A DNA stretch of 62,090 nucleotides, from assembly GCF_000285575.1 (NCBI RefSeq), contig NZ_HE611053.1, forward strand, positions 87,518-149,607, written 5' to 3'. Origin of the DNA: Clostridium senegalense JC122. Lineage in GTDB: Bacteria; Bacillota; Clostridia; Clostridiales; Clostridiaceae. Each line of letters begins with the position of its first letter. Position 1 is the first letter of the stretch. This document shows, piece by piece, positions 27,374-36,260 of this stretch. Both the position numbers and the translations under genes were made by a program. The notes beneath the pieces are model-generated. The model had not been told where the DNA came from, did no database searches, and worked only from the letters and a program-made list of their open reading frames with translations.

Positions 27374-28120
27374 ATGAAAGGAAAAAAATCTTTAAAATTT
27401 AAGATTGTTACAGCAATGACTATTTTATTAGTAATATTAGTTTCAACATTTTTTATTTATGTAAATTCTTATTATAGAGCTAGTTCTTTAGCATTGGATA
27501 ACTTAAAATCTGATTCAGTAGTTCAAGTAGAAAAAGATGGAGATATTTTATTTAAACCAGTAGATAATGGTAAAGATATAGGATTTATTTTTTATCCAGG
27601 TGCTAAGGTAGAAATGTCAGCATATGCACCTATAGCTAAAGAAATAGCTTCTAATGGATATACCGTTATTATTGCTAAAATGAGATTTAATTTAGCAATT
27701 TTATCTCCAAATAGAGCAGATGATATAATAAATAAGTATAATCATATCCAGAGTTGGGTTATAGGAGGACACTCTTTAGGTGGAGTTATGGCATCGGATT
27801 ATGCACTTGAAAATGATAGCATAAAGGGGTTAGTATTGTTAGCATCATATCCTCAAGATAAAAGAGATTTTAAAAATAGTAACATAAAAACTTTATCTTT
27901 ATGGGGAAGCAATGATAAGGTAGCAAATTTAAATAAAGTAAAAGAAGCTGAAAATGTTATGCCAAGTAACTCAGAATTCATTGAAATAAAAGGTGGAAAT
28001 CATGGAGGCTTTGGGGATTATGGACATCAAAGTGGCGATGGAGAAGCTACTATAACAAATAAAGAGCAGATGAATTACACATCCAAATGCATTATAAAAC
28101 TTTTGGATAGTATGAATTAA
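27374..28120 (+). CDS. Membrane-anchored alpha/beta hydrolase
   Basis: 248 aa. An N-terminal helix (about residues 12-30) is an uncleaved anchor or signal peptide. The nucleophile elbow is G-G-H-S134-L-G-G, with a probable acid in W-G-S-N-D-K and the catalytic His in G-G-N-H-G-G-F. The oxyanion region F-Y-P-G precedes them. Fold and length match extracytoplasmic hydrolases or esterases of Firmicutes; the substrate is unknown. A strong AAGGAGG precedes the ATG. Confidence 0.85.
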   Translation: MKGKKSLKFKIVTAMTILLVILVSTFFIYVNSYYRASSLALDNLKSDSVVQVEKDGDILFKPVDNGKDIGFIFYPGAKVEMSAYAPIAKEIASNGYTVIIAKMRFNLAILSPNRADDIINKYNHIQSWVIGGHSLGGVMASDYALENDSIKGLVLLASYPQDKRDFKNSNIKTLSLWGSNDKVANLNKVKEAENVMPSNSEFIEIKGGNHGGFGDYGHQSGDGEATITNKEQMNYTSKCIIKLLDSMN

Positions 28121-28195
28121 GGGTACATCAGTATATAAGATGTAATAACTTGTTATTATAATGTCCAATATTGAATGTATATTAAATAAAAAAGT

Positions 28196-28224
28196 ATAGA
28201 CTACATTATTTATGTGTAGTCTAT
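28196..28224 (+). terminator. Hairpin after hydrolase gene
   Basis: Perfect 10-bp stem (28196-28205 with 28215-28224), 9-base loop. There is no strong T-run, so terminator activity is likely but not certain. Confidence 0.5.
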
Positions 28225-28281
28225 GTATGAAACATTATAAATACAAGTATTAGTAGGGCAATATAAAGTGAGGAGAATAGT

Positions 28282-28806
28282 ATGGGTAGAAAAATAATAT
28301 TAAATTTAGCAATAAGTATTGATGGATATATTGCATCAGAAACAGGAGGATTTGATTGGATAGTTGGAGATGGCTATAATAAATTAAATACAGAAAAGAA
28401 ATGGGATTATGATGAGTTTTTAAATAATATAGATATTGTAGTTATGGGTAAAAATTGTTATGAGCAAAACTTTTTAAGTGATTTTAAAGATAAAAAGGTG
28501 TATGTAGCAACATCCCAAAACATACAAGACTATGACAATATACATTTTATTAATGGTGACATATGTAATAAAATATTAGAAGAAAGAAAAAAAGAAGGTA
28601 AAGACATATTTTTATTTGGTGGTGGAGTTCTTATTGACAACTTTATAAAGGCTAATATTATAGATGAATATATAATTGGTATAATACCTACCATATTAGG
28701 AAGTGGAAGACCACTATTTTTAGAAAATAACCCTAAAATAGATTTACACCTACAAGAATGTATTATTGAGAATGGAATTACAATATTAAAATATATAAAA
28801 AGATAA
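28282..28806 (+). CDS. Dihydrofolate reductase-like (RibD C-terminal) protein
   Basis: 174 aa. Start I-I-L-N-L-A-I-S-I-D-G-Y-I-A, middle V-V-M-G-K-N-C-Y-E, and F-L-F-G-G-G-V-L-I-D-N-F then I-I-P-T-I-L-G-S-G-R-P-L-F match the RibD_C/DHFR-like family (YwjB/YyaP type). Members bind NADPH; most have no known substrate, and this is not the main folA. GGAG precedes the ATG. Monocistronic. Confidence 0.85.
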   Translation: MGRKIILNLAISIDGYIASETGGFDWIVGDGYNKLNTEKKWDYDEFLNNIDIVVMGKNCYEQNFLSDFKDKKVYVATSQNIQDYDNIHFINGDICNKILEERKKEGKDIFLFGGGVLIDNFIKANIIDEYIIGIIPTILGSGRPLFLENNPKIDLHLQECIIENGITILKYIKR

Positions 28807-29114
28807 ATTCCTTTTGTTTCAACTCAATAATTATAAATTTAGTTACAAATATATATAAGCGCTTGTAAGTAGTTCTCTATTTTCATAAGCTATTATTTAT
28901 ATATTAGCAGTTGATTATAACATTAATTTTAAGATAATATATATTATGGATTTTCAATAGTTTAAGTCATTTAAACCAATAGGCAAAAACAATGTAAACC
29001 TTTTATTAATAGTTATTATATATGTAGATAATATATGGAAATAATATTAAAATACTAGTAAGATATAAAGCCATTTTATTATCTATTTTTATATGACTTA
29101 TAGGGGGTAGAATC

Positions 29115-30347
29115 ATGAAAACAGAAATAATAGAAGGTTTACTTGTTCTTAAAGTTGATATGGTGGCGACCTTAGCCATTGCAATTTTGTTATTATTATT
29201 AGGCTATTGGATTATAAAAAAAGTATCTTTTTTAAGAAAATTCTGTATTCCGGCACCTGTAATTGGCGGTTTACTATTTTCAATACTTACTTTAATTTTA
29301 AAACAAAGCAATTTAGTAACAATTGATATGGATACAACTTTTCAGTCACCTTTTATGATAGCTTTCTTTACAACTATTGGACTTGGTGCAAGTTTTAAAC
29401 TACTTAAAAAGGGTGGAAAGTGCTTAGTTATATATTGGATTCTTTGTGGGGTTCTTGCTATTTCTCAAAATGTTATTGGCGTTGTATTTGCAAAAATTAC
29501 TGGCATTCATCCTATGTTTGGAATTATGGCAGGTTCCGTATCTATGGAAGGTGGACATGCAGCTGCAGCTGCCTTTGGAAAAACTGCTGAGACTATGGGC
29601 GTTAGTGGGGCAAAAACAGTTGCTATAGCAGCAGCTACATTTGGGCTCATATGTGGAGGTCTTATAGGAGGACCTATTGCAAAGGGACTAATAGATAAAT
29701 ACAAATTGAAACCGTCTACAATTAGTGAGTATGATACAACATCCTATGATGAAGTAGTAAATGATGAAAATAGCTCAAAAGTTACAACTAAGAACATTAT
29801 GATTCATCTAGCTGTAATAACAGTGTGTATGACAATAGGGTCAATTGTAAGTGAGTGGTTTTCAAATGTTACAGGGCTTTCTTTACCAGGCTATGTAGGT
29901 GCTATGTTTATAGCAGTAATCTTTAGAAATATAAATGATAAAAAACACATTGTAAAATTAAATTTTAATTTAATAGATCTTATGGGAAATACATGTCTTG
30001 GAATTTTCTTATCAATGGCATTAATGACATTAAAACTATGGGAGTTATCAGGACTTGCTGGACCATTATTAATAATAGTTATTGCACAAGTAGTATTTAT
30101 GATACTATACACTACATTTGTTGTATTTAAGTTAGTCGGAAAAGATTTTGATGCAGCAGTTATGGCAGCTGGAATGGCTGGGCATGGACTTGGGGCAACT
30201 CCTAATGCTATAGCTAATATGAGTGCAGTCACTGAAAAATATGGACAATCTGCAAAAGCTTTTCTAATAGTTCCATTGGTAGGGGCATTTTTAATTGATG
30301 TTATAGGTATTCCAACTATTGTACTTTTTATGAACTTATTTAAATAA
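29115..30347 (+). CDS. gltS: Sodium/glutamate symporter GltS
   Basis: 410 aa, very hydrophobic, about 10-12 helices in two inverted halves. GltS signatures are present: P-A-P-V-I-G-G-L near residue 50, and paired Gly-rich re-entrant loops (G-S-V-S-M-E-G-G-H-A-A-A and A-A-G-M-A-G-H-G-L-G-A-T-P-N-A). It takes up glutamate with Na+. AGGGGG lies 8 bases before the ATG. It has its own 308-base upstream region, in which I see no clear regulatory site except a weak cre-like sequence that I rejected. Confidence 0.92.
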   Translation: MKTEIIEGLLVLKVDMVATLAIAILLLLLGYWIIKKVSFLRKFCIPAPVIGGLLFSILTLILKQSNLVTIDMDTTFQSPFMIAFFTTIGLGASFKLLKKGGKCLVIYWILCGVLAISQNVIGVVFAKITGIHPMFGIMAGSVSMEGGHAAAAAFGKTAETMGVSGAKTVAIAAATFGLICGGLIGGPIAKGLIDKYKLKPSTISEYDTTSYDEVVNDENSSKVTTKNIMIHLAVITVCMTIGSIVSEWFSNVTGLSLPGYVGAMFIAVIFRNINDKKHIVKLNFNLIDLMGNTCLGIFLSMALMTLKLWELSGLAGPLLIIVIAQVVFMILYTTFVVFKLVGKDFDAAVMAAGMAGHGLGATPNAIANMSAVTEKYGQSAKAFLIVPLVGAFLIDVIGIPTIVLFMNLFK

Positions 30348-30619
30348 TTTTTTGAAAATTTAAAATATTTTCAAAAGAATAAAAAGAAATAGTAATATAA
30401 ATTTGTTTACTTTAAAAAGTTTTACAATTAATTATAAAAAAATAAAATACTGTTAAAACCACATAGTTAGTGGCTTTCAATTATAATACAGAAAAGTAAT
30501 AATGAGTATTCGTAATTATAAAAATTTAATTTAAAAGGAAACTTATATGCATAACTTAAATATAATATAGTATAGGTCCAAGTTTACCTATAAATTATAG
30601 TTATGAGGAGTGTTTTTAT

Positions 30620-31291
30620 ATGGGTGAATATTCAGAAAAATATTATTGCAATAATAATAAACCAGAACACAATAATTTATGTCCAAAAAACAGTTTATGT
30701 CTAAAAGATAGTTTAATAAAAGCTTTAGAACTAGTATTAAATTTTGATTATTTAGATTTAACTATAGATGTTCCTGCTCAACATTATGGTTTGAGATTTT
30801 ATACTTTATTTAATAGACTTGATGCAGTTGGAGGAATTACTCCTTCATTGACTTATGATGATTTTATATCTTTACAAGCAGATATAAGTGTACCAGCTGG
30901 CTATAATCCAGCATTTGATAATACAGATAGAAATACAATAATACCAGTATGCGCTTTAAGAGCTGTAGCATTTGTAGTTCAACCACGAGGCGTTGACATT
31001 TTATTAAGAGAGTTAAAAAGATTATATAGAGGCACAAAAATTTATAATACTGATTGTTCATGTAATAAAGATATACTAGATGCACTAGTTAATTGCAAGT
31101 GTAATCCATTTAATAGTACTGCTATATATGAAATAGGCATAGATGCTATTGATCGTTCTTTTAATCCTGCAAGAGGTAAAATAGTAGCTTATGATTCTCA
31201 ATTGGTATGGGTTCAAAGTGTAGAATTTGGTTTTCCACCAACTTTCTATATAGTTCCTTTAAAATATATATCTTTTATTACCATTATGTAA
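30620..31291 (+). CDS. Cys-rich protein of unknown function
   Basis: 223 aa, not recognised. No signal peptide. The first 30 residues contain three Cys and Asn-rich text; a second Cys cluster (D-C-S-C-N-K-D, N-C-K-C-N) lies near residues 142-162. The rest looks like a soluble mixed fold with two parts (D-V-P-A-Q-H-Y-G-L-R-F; P-A-R-G-K-I-V-A-Y-D). This composition recalls spore-coat proteins of clostridia, but that is speculation. GAGGAG precedes the ATG; a good terminator follows. Monocistronic. Confidence 0.65.
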   Translation: MGEYSEKYYCNNNKPEHNNLCPKNSLCLKDSLIKALELVLNFDYLDLTIDVPAQHYGLRFYTLFNRLDAVGGITPSLTYDDFISLQADISVPAGYNPAFDNTDRNTIIPVCALRAVAFVVQPRGVDILLRELKRLYRGTKIYNTDCSCNKDILDALVNCKCNPFNSTAIYEIGIDAIDRSFNPARGKIVAYDSQLVWVQSVEFGFPPTFYIVPLKYISFITIM

Positions 31292-31354
31292 ATTAAATAC
31301 TTTGAATTTTAGAATTTAAGTTAAATGAGCTATTGTAAAGTTAATTAAAATTAA

Positions 31355-31378
31355 TAGAGCAATAGCTCTATTTTCTTT
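31355..31378 (+). terminator. Terminator
   Basis: TAGAGC-AATA-GCTCTA hairpin (31355-31370) followed by TTTTCTTT. A wider pairing (31327-31335 with 31360-31368) competes with it. Confidence 0.8.
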
Positions 31379-31620
31379 ATAAAAATGTGTACAAATCTCA
31401 AAATAAAAAAATTAAAAAGTATTTATAAAAGTATAATTTATTCAATGGATATATTAACGGATAGGAGATTAATTTTAATAATAGGTTAAACTTATTTTGT
31501 TGGAAAGAAAATAGTAGAGGGGTTATTAGTACTAACATTTTTTTAGCAATTTAGGAACAGTAGAGTTTAAGTTTTATTGATAAAATATAATTAACAAGTG
31601 AGAAAAGGAAAGGTGATACA

Positions 31621-32508
31621 TTGAATTACAGCAAGTCTATATCAAAGTGCATTGAATTTATTGAAAAAAATATAAAGATGGATTTGACACCAGAAATAAT
31701 AGCTAGAGAATGTGGATATTCTACTTTTCATTTTTCTAGAGTATTTAATATTAATCAAGGAATGACTTTAATGGATTATGTAAAAAAAAGAAGACTTGCA
31801 TTAGCAGCAATAGACCTATTTAGTGGAAAGAAAATAATTGATATTGCACTTGAGTATGGTTTTGATACACATAATGGATTTTCAAAGGCATTTAAAAAAG
31901 AATATGGATTTAGTCCTACAGAATATTTAAAACGTATGGATGGATATTTTGGTGAAGAATCAATTTTAAAAATTGGAGGGTATATTATGAATCCTATTAT
32001 ATCAAAAAAACCAGGATTTAAAGTTGCTGGATATGGTATTAAAACAAATGTTACTAATGGAAACTATACAAAGGATATTGCTTCATTTTGGAGTAATTAT
32101 GATGGTGAAAATTTAGAAAGTAAAATGTATGAAATTTTAAATCCACCCAAACATGGAGAGGTAGGATTGTGTGTGTCATCAAATGATGAGAGTGGAGATG
32201 CAATATATCTTCTTGGGGTTATAGTTGATGATTTTACAAAGGTTACAAATGATATGATATCAGTAGATGTACCAGAAGCAACATATGCTATATTTACAAC
32301 TCCACCAATAGACACAAGTAGTGATATAGAACAGATAGAATTTGCTAATGCAATAAAAGAAACCTGGAAATATATATTTGAAGATTGGTTTAAAGATAGT
32401 AAATATATATTTGATGAAAGTAAATTGGATTTTGAGTTTTATGATGAGAGATGTCATGGAAGAAAAGATACTGTAATGAATATTTATATACCTATAGTAG
32501 AAAAATAA
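31621..32508 (+). CDS. AraC-family activator with GyrI-like effector domain
   Basis: 295 aa from TTG at 31621, preceded by AAAGGTGAT. Two helix-turn-helix motifs (residues about 20-42, I-A-R-E-C-G-Y-S-T-F-H-F-S-R; and about 70-92, I-A-L-E-Y-G-F-D-T-H-N-G-F-S-K-A-F) form the DNA-binding part. Residues about 125-295 match the GyrI-like/AraC effector-binding domain (P-G-F-K-V-A-G-Y-G and the later Y-A-x-F-x-T-P-P). Such proteins sense drugs or lipophilic ligands. The adjoining MATE gene is a possible target, though it has a CsoR-type operator of its own. Confidence 0.88.
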   Translation: MNYSKSISKCIEFIEKNIKMDLTPEIIARECGYSTFHFSRVFNINQGMTLMDYVKKRRLALAAIDLFSGKKIIDIALEYGFDTHNGFSKAFKKEYGFSPTEYLKRMDGYFGEESILKIGGYIMNPIISKKPGFKVAGYGIKTNVTNGNYTKDIASFWSNYDGENLESKMYEILNPPKHGEVGLCVSSNDESGDAIYLLGVIVDDFTKVTNDMISVDVPEATYAIFTTPPIDTSSDIEQIEFANAIKETWKYIFEDWFKDSKYIFDESKLDFEFYDERCHGRKDTVMNIYIPIVEK

Positions 32509-32530
32509 TTATTATAATTAATATTAGAAT

Positions 32531-32577
32531 AAAGGAGATGGAGTACCTTAAAAAAGGAATCCATCTCTTTATTTTTT
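32531..32577 (+). terminator. Terminator of AraC-family gene
   Basis: Stem AAAGGAGATGGA (32531-32542, one bulged G) with TCCATCTCTTT (32560-32570), followed by ATTTTTT. Confidence 0.75.
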
Positions 32578-32628
32578 AGTTATTATTCTATTAAAATATT
32601 TCTAATAACTTTAAATGAGGATTAAGTA

Positions 32629-32680
32629 TTGTAAAATTTACAAATAAATGATATTCTTTTCATATCCCCCGTAGGGGGAT
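32629..32680 (+). promoter_or_regulatory. Promoter and CsoR-type operator of MATE-csoR operon
   Basis: TTGTAA (32629-32634), 17-base spacer, TATTCT (32652-32657). Right after it, ATCCCCC-GTA-GGGGGAT (32664-32680) is a perfect palindrome covering the expected transcription start. Operators of CsoR/RcnR/CstR/FrmR repressors are such C-tract/G-tract inverted repeats, and the operon carries a CsoR-family gene. Confidence 0.7.
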
Positions 32681-32696
32681 GTGAAAGGGTGAGAGA

Positions 32697-34026
32697 ATGT
32701 CATATTTAAGGAAAAATAAAAATAATATTGTTTCTATTTGTGTTTTAGCTATACCTGTAATTATTGAAAATATTCTTCAAACTTTTTTTAGGAACTGTTG
32801 ACACATATTTTGCAGGTAAAATTAATGATAGCGCAATTGCAGCAATTGGAGTTACCAATTTAATAGTTAATGTGTTTATTACATTTTTTACAGCTATTAG
32901 TATAGGAACAAGTGCTATTGTAGCTAGAAACTTTGGAAAAAAAGATATTGATAAAGTAAATTCAGTTATAAAACAATCTATTATATTAGGTTCAATAATT
33001 GGGTTAATAGTTGGTTTAATTAATTTAATATTCTATAAACAAATATTAATGATATCAGGTGTTTCTGATAAAGTATTATCTTATGCAACACCTTATTACA
33101 TAATTGTGGTAGTTCCATCAGTAGTTCTTTCTTTATCACTTATTTTATCTAGTTGTTTAAGAGCAACAAAGGACACTAATACACCAATGATAGCTACTGG
33201 AATTGCAAATATATTAAATATATTATTAAATTTTATTTTTATAAATATAGGAATGGGTATTGTTGGAATAGCATTAGCTACAACAGTTTCACGTATAATG
33301 AACGTTGTAATTCTTATAATAAAACTGAAAAAGAATAAAAATGAAATTAATCTTCAATTAAAAAAATGGAGTATTGAAAAAGAAACTATTAAGTCTATTG
33401 TAAAAATAGGAATACCAGCAGGAATTGAAAAATTAATTATGAGATTAGGTCAAATAGTTTATAATGGTATGATTATTTCTATTGGTATATCTGCATATGT
33501 AGCTCATAATGTAGCTGGAAATATTGAAAGTTATTCTTATATACCAGCAATGGGGTTTGGTGTTGCCACAACAACCTTTATTGGAATAACCCTTGGAGAG
33601 AATAATGTTAAAAAATCTAATGAAATGGTTTTTGTATCTTATGTTATGACAACCATTTTGATGGTTAGTATTGGAATTATATTTTTTATTTTTGCACCAC
33701 AACTTGCAAGCATTTTTACAAATACAAAAGAGGTTCAAGAAATGGTGATAAGGGTTTTAAGATTGATAGCTCTATTTCAACCTTTTGCTGCTATAACACA
33801 AATATTTACTAGTGCATTACAAGGAGCTGGAGATACTAAGTTTCCTATGTATTCCACTTTGATAGGTATTTGGGGAATTAGAGTAGGGATAGGTTATTTA
33901 TTTGGTGTTTTATTAGGGTTTGGTTTGATAGGTGTATGGATGGCTTATGTTATTGATATTACAATTAGAGGGATTCTTTTATTAAAGCGCTTCTTAAATG
34001 GAAAATGGAAGAAGATAGTTATATAA
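32697..34026 (+). pseudogene. MATE-family efflux transporter, frameshifted near N terminus
   Basis: The true start is ATG at 32697 behind AAAGGGTGAGAG; this frame reads the first MATE helix (A-I-P-V-I-I-E-N-I-L-Q-T-F) but hits TGA at 32799. The remaining 410 aa or so continue in the frame ending at 34026 (F-L-G-T-V-D-T-Y-F-A-G-K), with about 11 more helices, typical of NorM/DinF-like cation-coupled drug export. Removing one T from the T7 tract at 32783-32789 restores a protein of about 442 aa. It precedes csoR with no terminator. It may be broken, phase-variable or misread. Confidence 0.8.
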
Positions 34027-34058
34027 TTAGTATAATGAATAAAAAGGAGAATAGTTAT

Positions 34059-34346
34059 ATGGATGAGAATAATGAACATAAGCATACACATAAGAATACA
34101 AAGGCTGTAGTAAATAGACTTTCACGAGCAATAGGACATTTAGAATCTGTAAAAAGAATGGTTGAAGAAGGTAGAGAGTGTAGTGAAGTATTAATACAGG
34201 TTTCTGCGGTAAAATCAGCAATAAATAATATTGGTAAAATTATTTTACAAGATCATATTGAAAATTGTGTTGTTGATGCCATAGAAACAGGTGATGATAA
34301 GGTACTTAAAGATTTAAATAATGCAATTGATAAGTTTATGAAATAA
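34059..34346 (+). CDS. CsoR-family (DUF156) metal/persulfide-sensing repressor
   Basis: 95 aa. All-helical CsoR/RcnR fold with R-L-S-R-A-I-G-H-L at the N-terminal helix and ligands Cys41, His66 and Cys70 (H-I-E-N-C), the C-H-C set used by Cu(I)-sensing CsoR. An extra His-rich N terminus (E-H-K-H-T-H-K) may add metal binding. The start at 34059 follows AAGGAGA by 8 bases; a longer frame to 34005 overlaps the MATE gene. Co-transcribed with the MATE gene, it likely represses the operon through the operator at 32664. Confidence 0.88.
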   Translation: MDENNEHKHTHKNTKAVVNRLSRAIGHLESVKRMVEEGRECSEVLIQVSAVKSAINNIGKIILQDHIENCVVDAIETGDDKVLKDLNNAIDKFMK

Positions 34347-34438
34347 TATACAAAGGTGAAGATATAAACTTAAGGAATAGTAAATGAAAATTTATTAAAT
34401 TTACTTATAATAAAAATAGAGTAGAACTTAATTTATTA

Positions 34439-34592
34439 TATAGAGAAGCAAGCTCCAATTTAAATTTATTCAATAATCTTAAAATGTTTTTATACAAGAT
34501 ATAGTGTTAAATTTGAAGTCATTCTGAGCATGTCTCACTATTTTAGGTATCCAAGTTTTGGAATGAGTAATTTTAAAACTTGGAACCTTATA
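34439..34592 (+). repeat. Dispersed intergenic element, long copy with both ends
   Basis: It begins TATAGAGAAGCAAGCTCC and ends AAAACTTGGAACCTTATA. The interior closely matches 19104-19240. CCAAGTTTT (34551 on) can pair with AAAACTTGG (34575 on). Ends form an imperfect inverted repeat (TATAGAG with CCTTATA). Confidence 0.7.
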
Positions 34593-34751
34593 TTAAGTTC
34601 TATTTTTTCGCAAAAAATTATGTAAGATATTTAATATAGTCTTTAAATTATTATTAAATTTTATAGGTATTGGAAGTTTTATTCAGAATCTAATGGGATA
34701 TAACTAAAGGAAAGGAACTTTATATTTGAAAATACTATATATATTTTAAAA

Positions 34752-34771
34752 CTTAAGATTTCTTAAGAAAT
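34752..34771 (+). promoter_or_regulatory. Direct-repeat box upstream of vanY-vanR-vanS
   Basis: CTTAAG occurs at 34752-34757 and 34762-34767, one helical turn apart, the layout of OmpR/PhoB-family binding sites; the second copy lies in the palindrome ATTTCTTAAGAAAT (34758-34771). It lies 67 bases before vanY and could be the VanR-like site. Confidence 0.45.
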
Positions 34772-34837
34772 TTTTAAAAATACTGTAAACTCTATTTCCT
34801 AAAATATATTTATCACATAGAAAAAGGGGTAAGTTTC

Positions 34838-35575
34838 ATGGAAAATATATTTAAAAATATCTTAAGAATTACTATAATAATTTGTGGACTTTTTTATATA
34901 GTTATTTATTTATCTGTAGGATTATATAATTTCAATTTAGAAGGAATTAATCTGAACTTAAAAACTAACCATTTGTCAGAGCAAAAAAAGATTATTAATA
35001 AAGATACAGAGTTAATGTTAGTAAATTATGAGTATGGTTTAGATGAAGAGTATCAACCTAAAGATTTAACAATACCTAATATAGAGTTTACAGGTGAAGC
35101 TACAGATGAGGAGCAACATGTATCAGGAATTATTGTAAAACCATTAGAAGAATTAATAAATGAAGCCAAATTAGAGGGAGTAACATTACTTGCAAACTCG
35201 GGATATAGGTCTTATAAATTACAAAAAAAGACTTACAGAAGTAGGGTAATGTCGGAGGGAAAAGAAAGTGCAGATGATTATGTAGCTAAACCAGGATTTA
35301 GTGAACATCAAACAGGTTTATGTATAGACATTACTAATGAAGATAGATATTTTGTAAAAGGAACAAAAGAAGCTGATTGGCTTGAAAAAAATTGTTATAA
35401 ATTTGGATTTATTATAAGATATCCTTATGGAAAAAAACATATAACAGGAGTAGAATATGAACCTTGGCATATTAGATATGTGGGTAAAGAAAATGCTAAA
35501 TCTATTTATAATAATGAAATTACTTTAGAAGAATACTTAAAAAATAATTATATATATGGAGGGTTAAATGAATAA
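34838..35575 (+). CDS. vanY: D-alanyl-D-alanine carboxypeptidase, VanY-like (M15B)
   Basis: 245 aa. An N-terminal helix (about 8-30) anchors the protein outside the membrane. M15B motifs are S-G-Y-R-S-Y near residue 121, S-E-H157-Q-T-G-x-C-x-D164 and E208-P-W-H211, giving two His and one Asp zinc ligands and the catalytic Glu. It trims terminal D-Ala from peptidoglycan stem pentapeptides. AAAGGGG precedes the ATG, and the stop overlaps the response regulator by 8 bases. Since no vanHAX genes are present, a role in wall remodelling or basal glycopeptide tolerance is more likely than resistance. Confidence 0.88.
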   Translation: MENIFKNILRITIIICGLFYIVIYLSVGLYNFNLEGINLNLKTNHLSEQKKIINKDTELMLVNYEYGLDEEYQPKDLTIPNIEFTGEATDEEQHVSGIIVKPLEELINEAKLEGVTLLANSGYRSYKLQKKTYRSRVMSEGKESADDYVAKPGFSEHQTGLCIDITNEDRYFVKGTKEADWLEKNCYKFGFIIRYPYGKKHITGVEYEPWHIRYVGKENAKSIYNNEITLEEYLKNNYIYGGLNE

Positions 35576-36260
35576 TAATATTCTTGTAGTAGATGATGAG
35601 AAGGAAATAAGAGATTTATTAGAAATAAATCTTAAAAATGAAGGGTATACTGTATTTAAAGCAAGTTGTGGAAATGAGGCCTTAAAAATATTGAATAAAG
35701 AATATATTAGTCTAATAGTTCTAGATATAATGATGCCAGGAATGGATGGGATGGAAACTTGCAAAAAAATAAGAGAAAAATATAATATGCCAATTCTTAT
35801 GTTAAGTGCAAAATCAGAAGATATAGATAAAATACAAGGTATTATGACTGGTGCCGATGATTATTTATGCAAACCATTTAATCAGTTAGAGCTTACTGTA
35901 AGAATAAGAGCTTTACTTAGAAGAGCATACTTTTTAAATACTAAATTACAAAATGTAGAAAATATAATAAGAATAGAATCTATGATCATAGATAAAAATA
36001 AACATAAAGTAACTATAAACGATAAAGAAATAAGTTTAACAGCAAGGGAATTTGAAATTTTATATTTGTTAGCTAATAACAGAGGAAGAGTTTTTAGTGC
36101 GGAAGAAATTTTTGAGAAAGTTTGGAAAGAAAGATATTATCAGTCAAACAATACGGTTATGGTACATATGAGTAGAATAAGAGATAAAATAGAAGAATAT
36201 ATGGAAGGCAATAAGATAATTCATACAGTATGGGGAGTTGGTTATAAAATTGAAAAATAA
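35568..36260 (+). CDS. vanR: OmpR-family response regulator, VanR-like
   Basis: 230 aa. Receiver with D-D-E, phospho-acceptor Asp53 (V-L-D-I-M-M-P), C-K-P-F with the conserved Lys, and winged helix ending T-V-W-G-V-G-Y. The ATG follows GGAGGG and overlaps the vanY stop by 8 bases. The order vanY-vanR-vanS on one transcript suggests it controls vanY through the box near 34752. The symbol is by similarity. Confidence 0.9.
   Translation: MNNNILVVDDEKEIRDLLEINLKNEGYTVFKASCGNEALKILNKEYISLIVLDIMMPGMDGMETCKKIREKYNMPILMLSAKSEDIDKIQGIMTGADDYLCKPFNQLELTVRIRALLRRAYFLNTKLQNVENIIRIESMIIDKNKHKVTINDKEISLTAREFEILYLLANNRGRVFSAEEIFEKVWKERYYQSNNTVMVHMSRIRDKIEEYMEGNKIIHTVWGVGYKIEK

Noticed and set aside
28855-28868. 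cre-like site TATAAGCGCTTGTA upstream of gltS
   Set aside because: The AAGCGCTT core is palindromic but three positions disagree with the catabolite-response consensus; I would not call CcpA control from it.
30550-30558. CATANNNTA sporulation sigma -10 before the Cys-rich gene
   Set aside because: The -10 pattern matches but no AC-type -35 lies 16-17 bases upstream, and the motif is frequent in AT-rich DNA.
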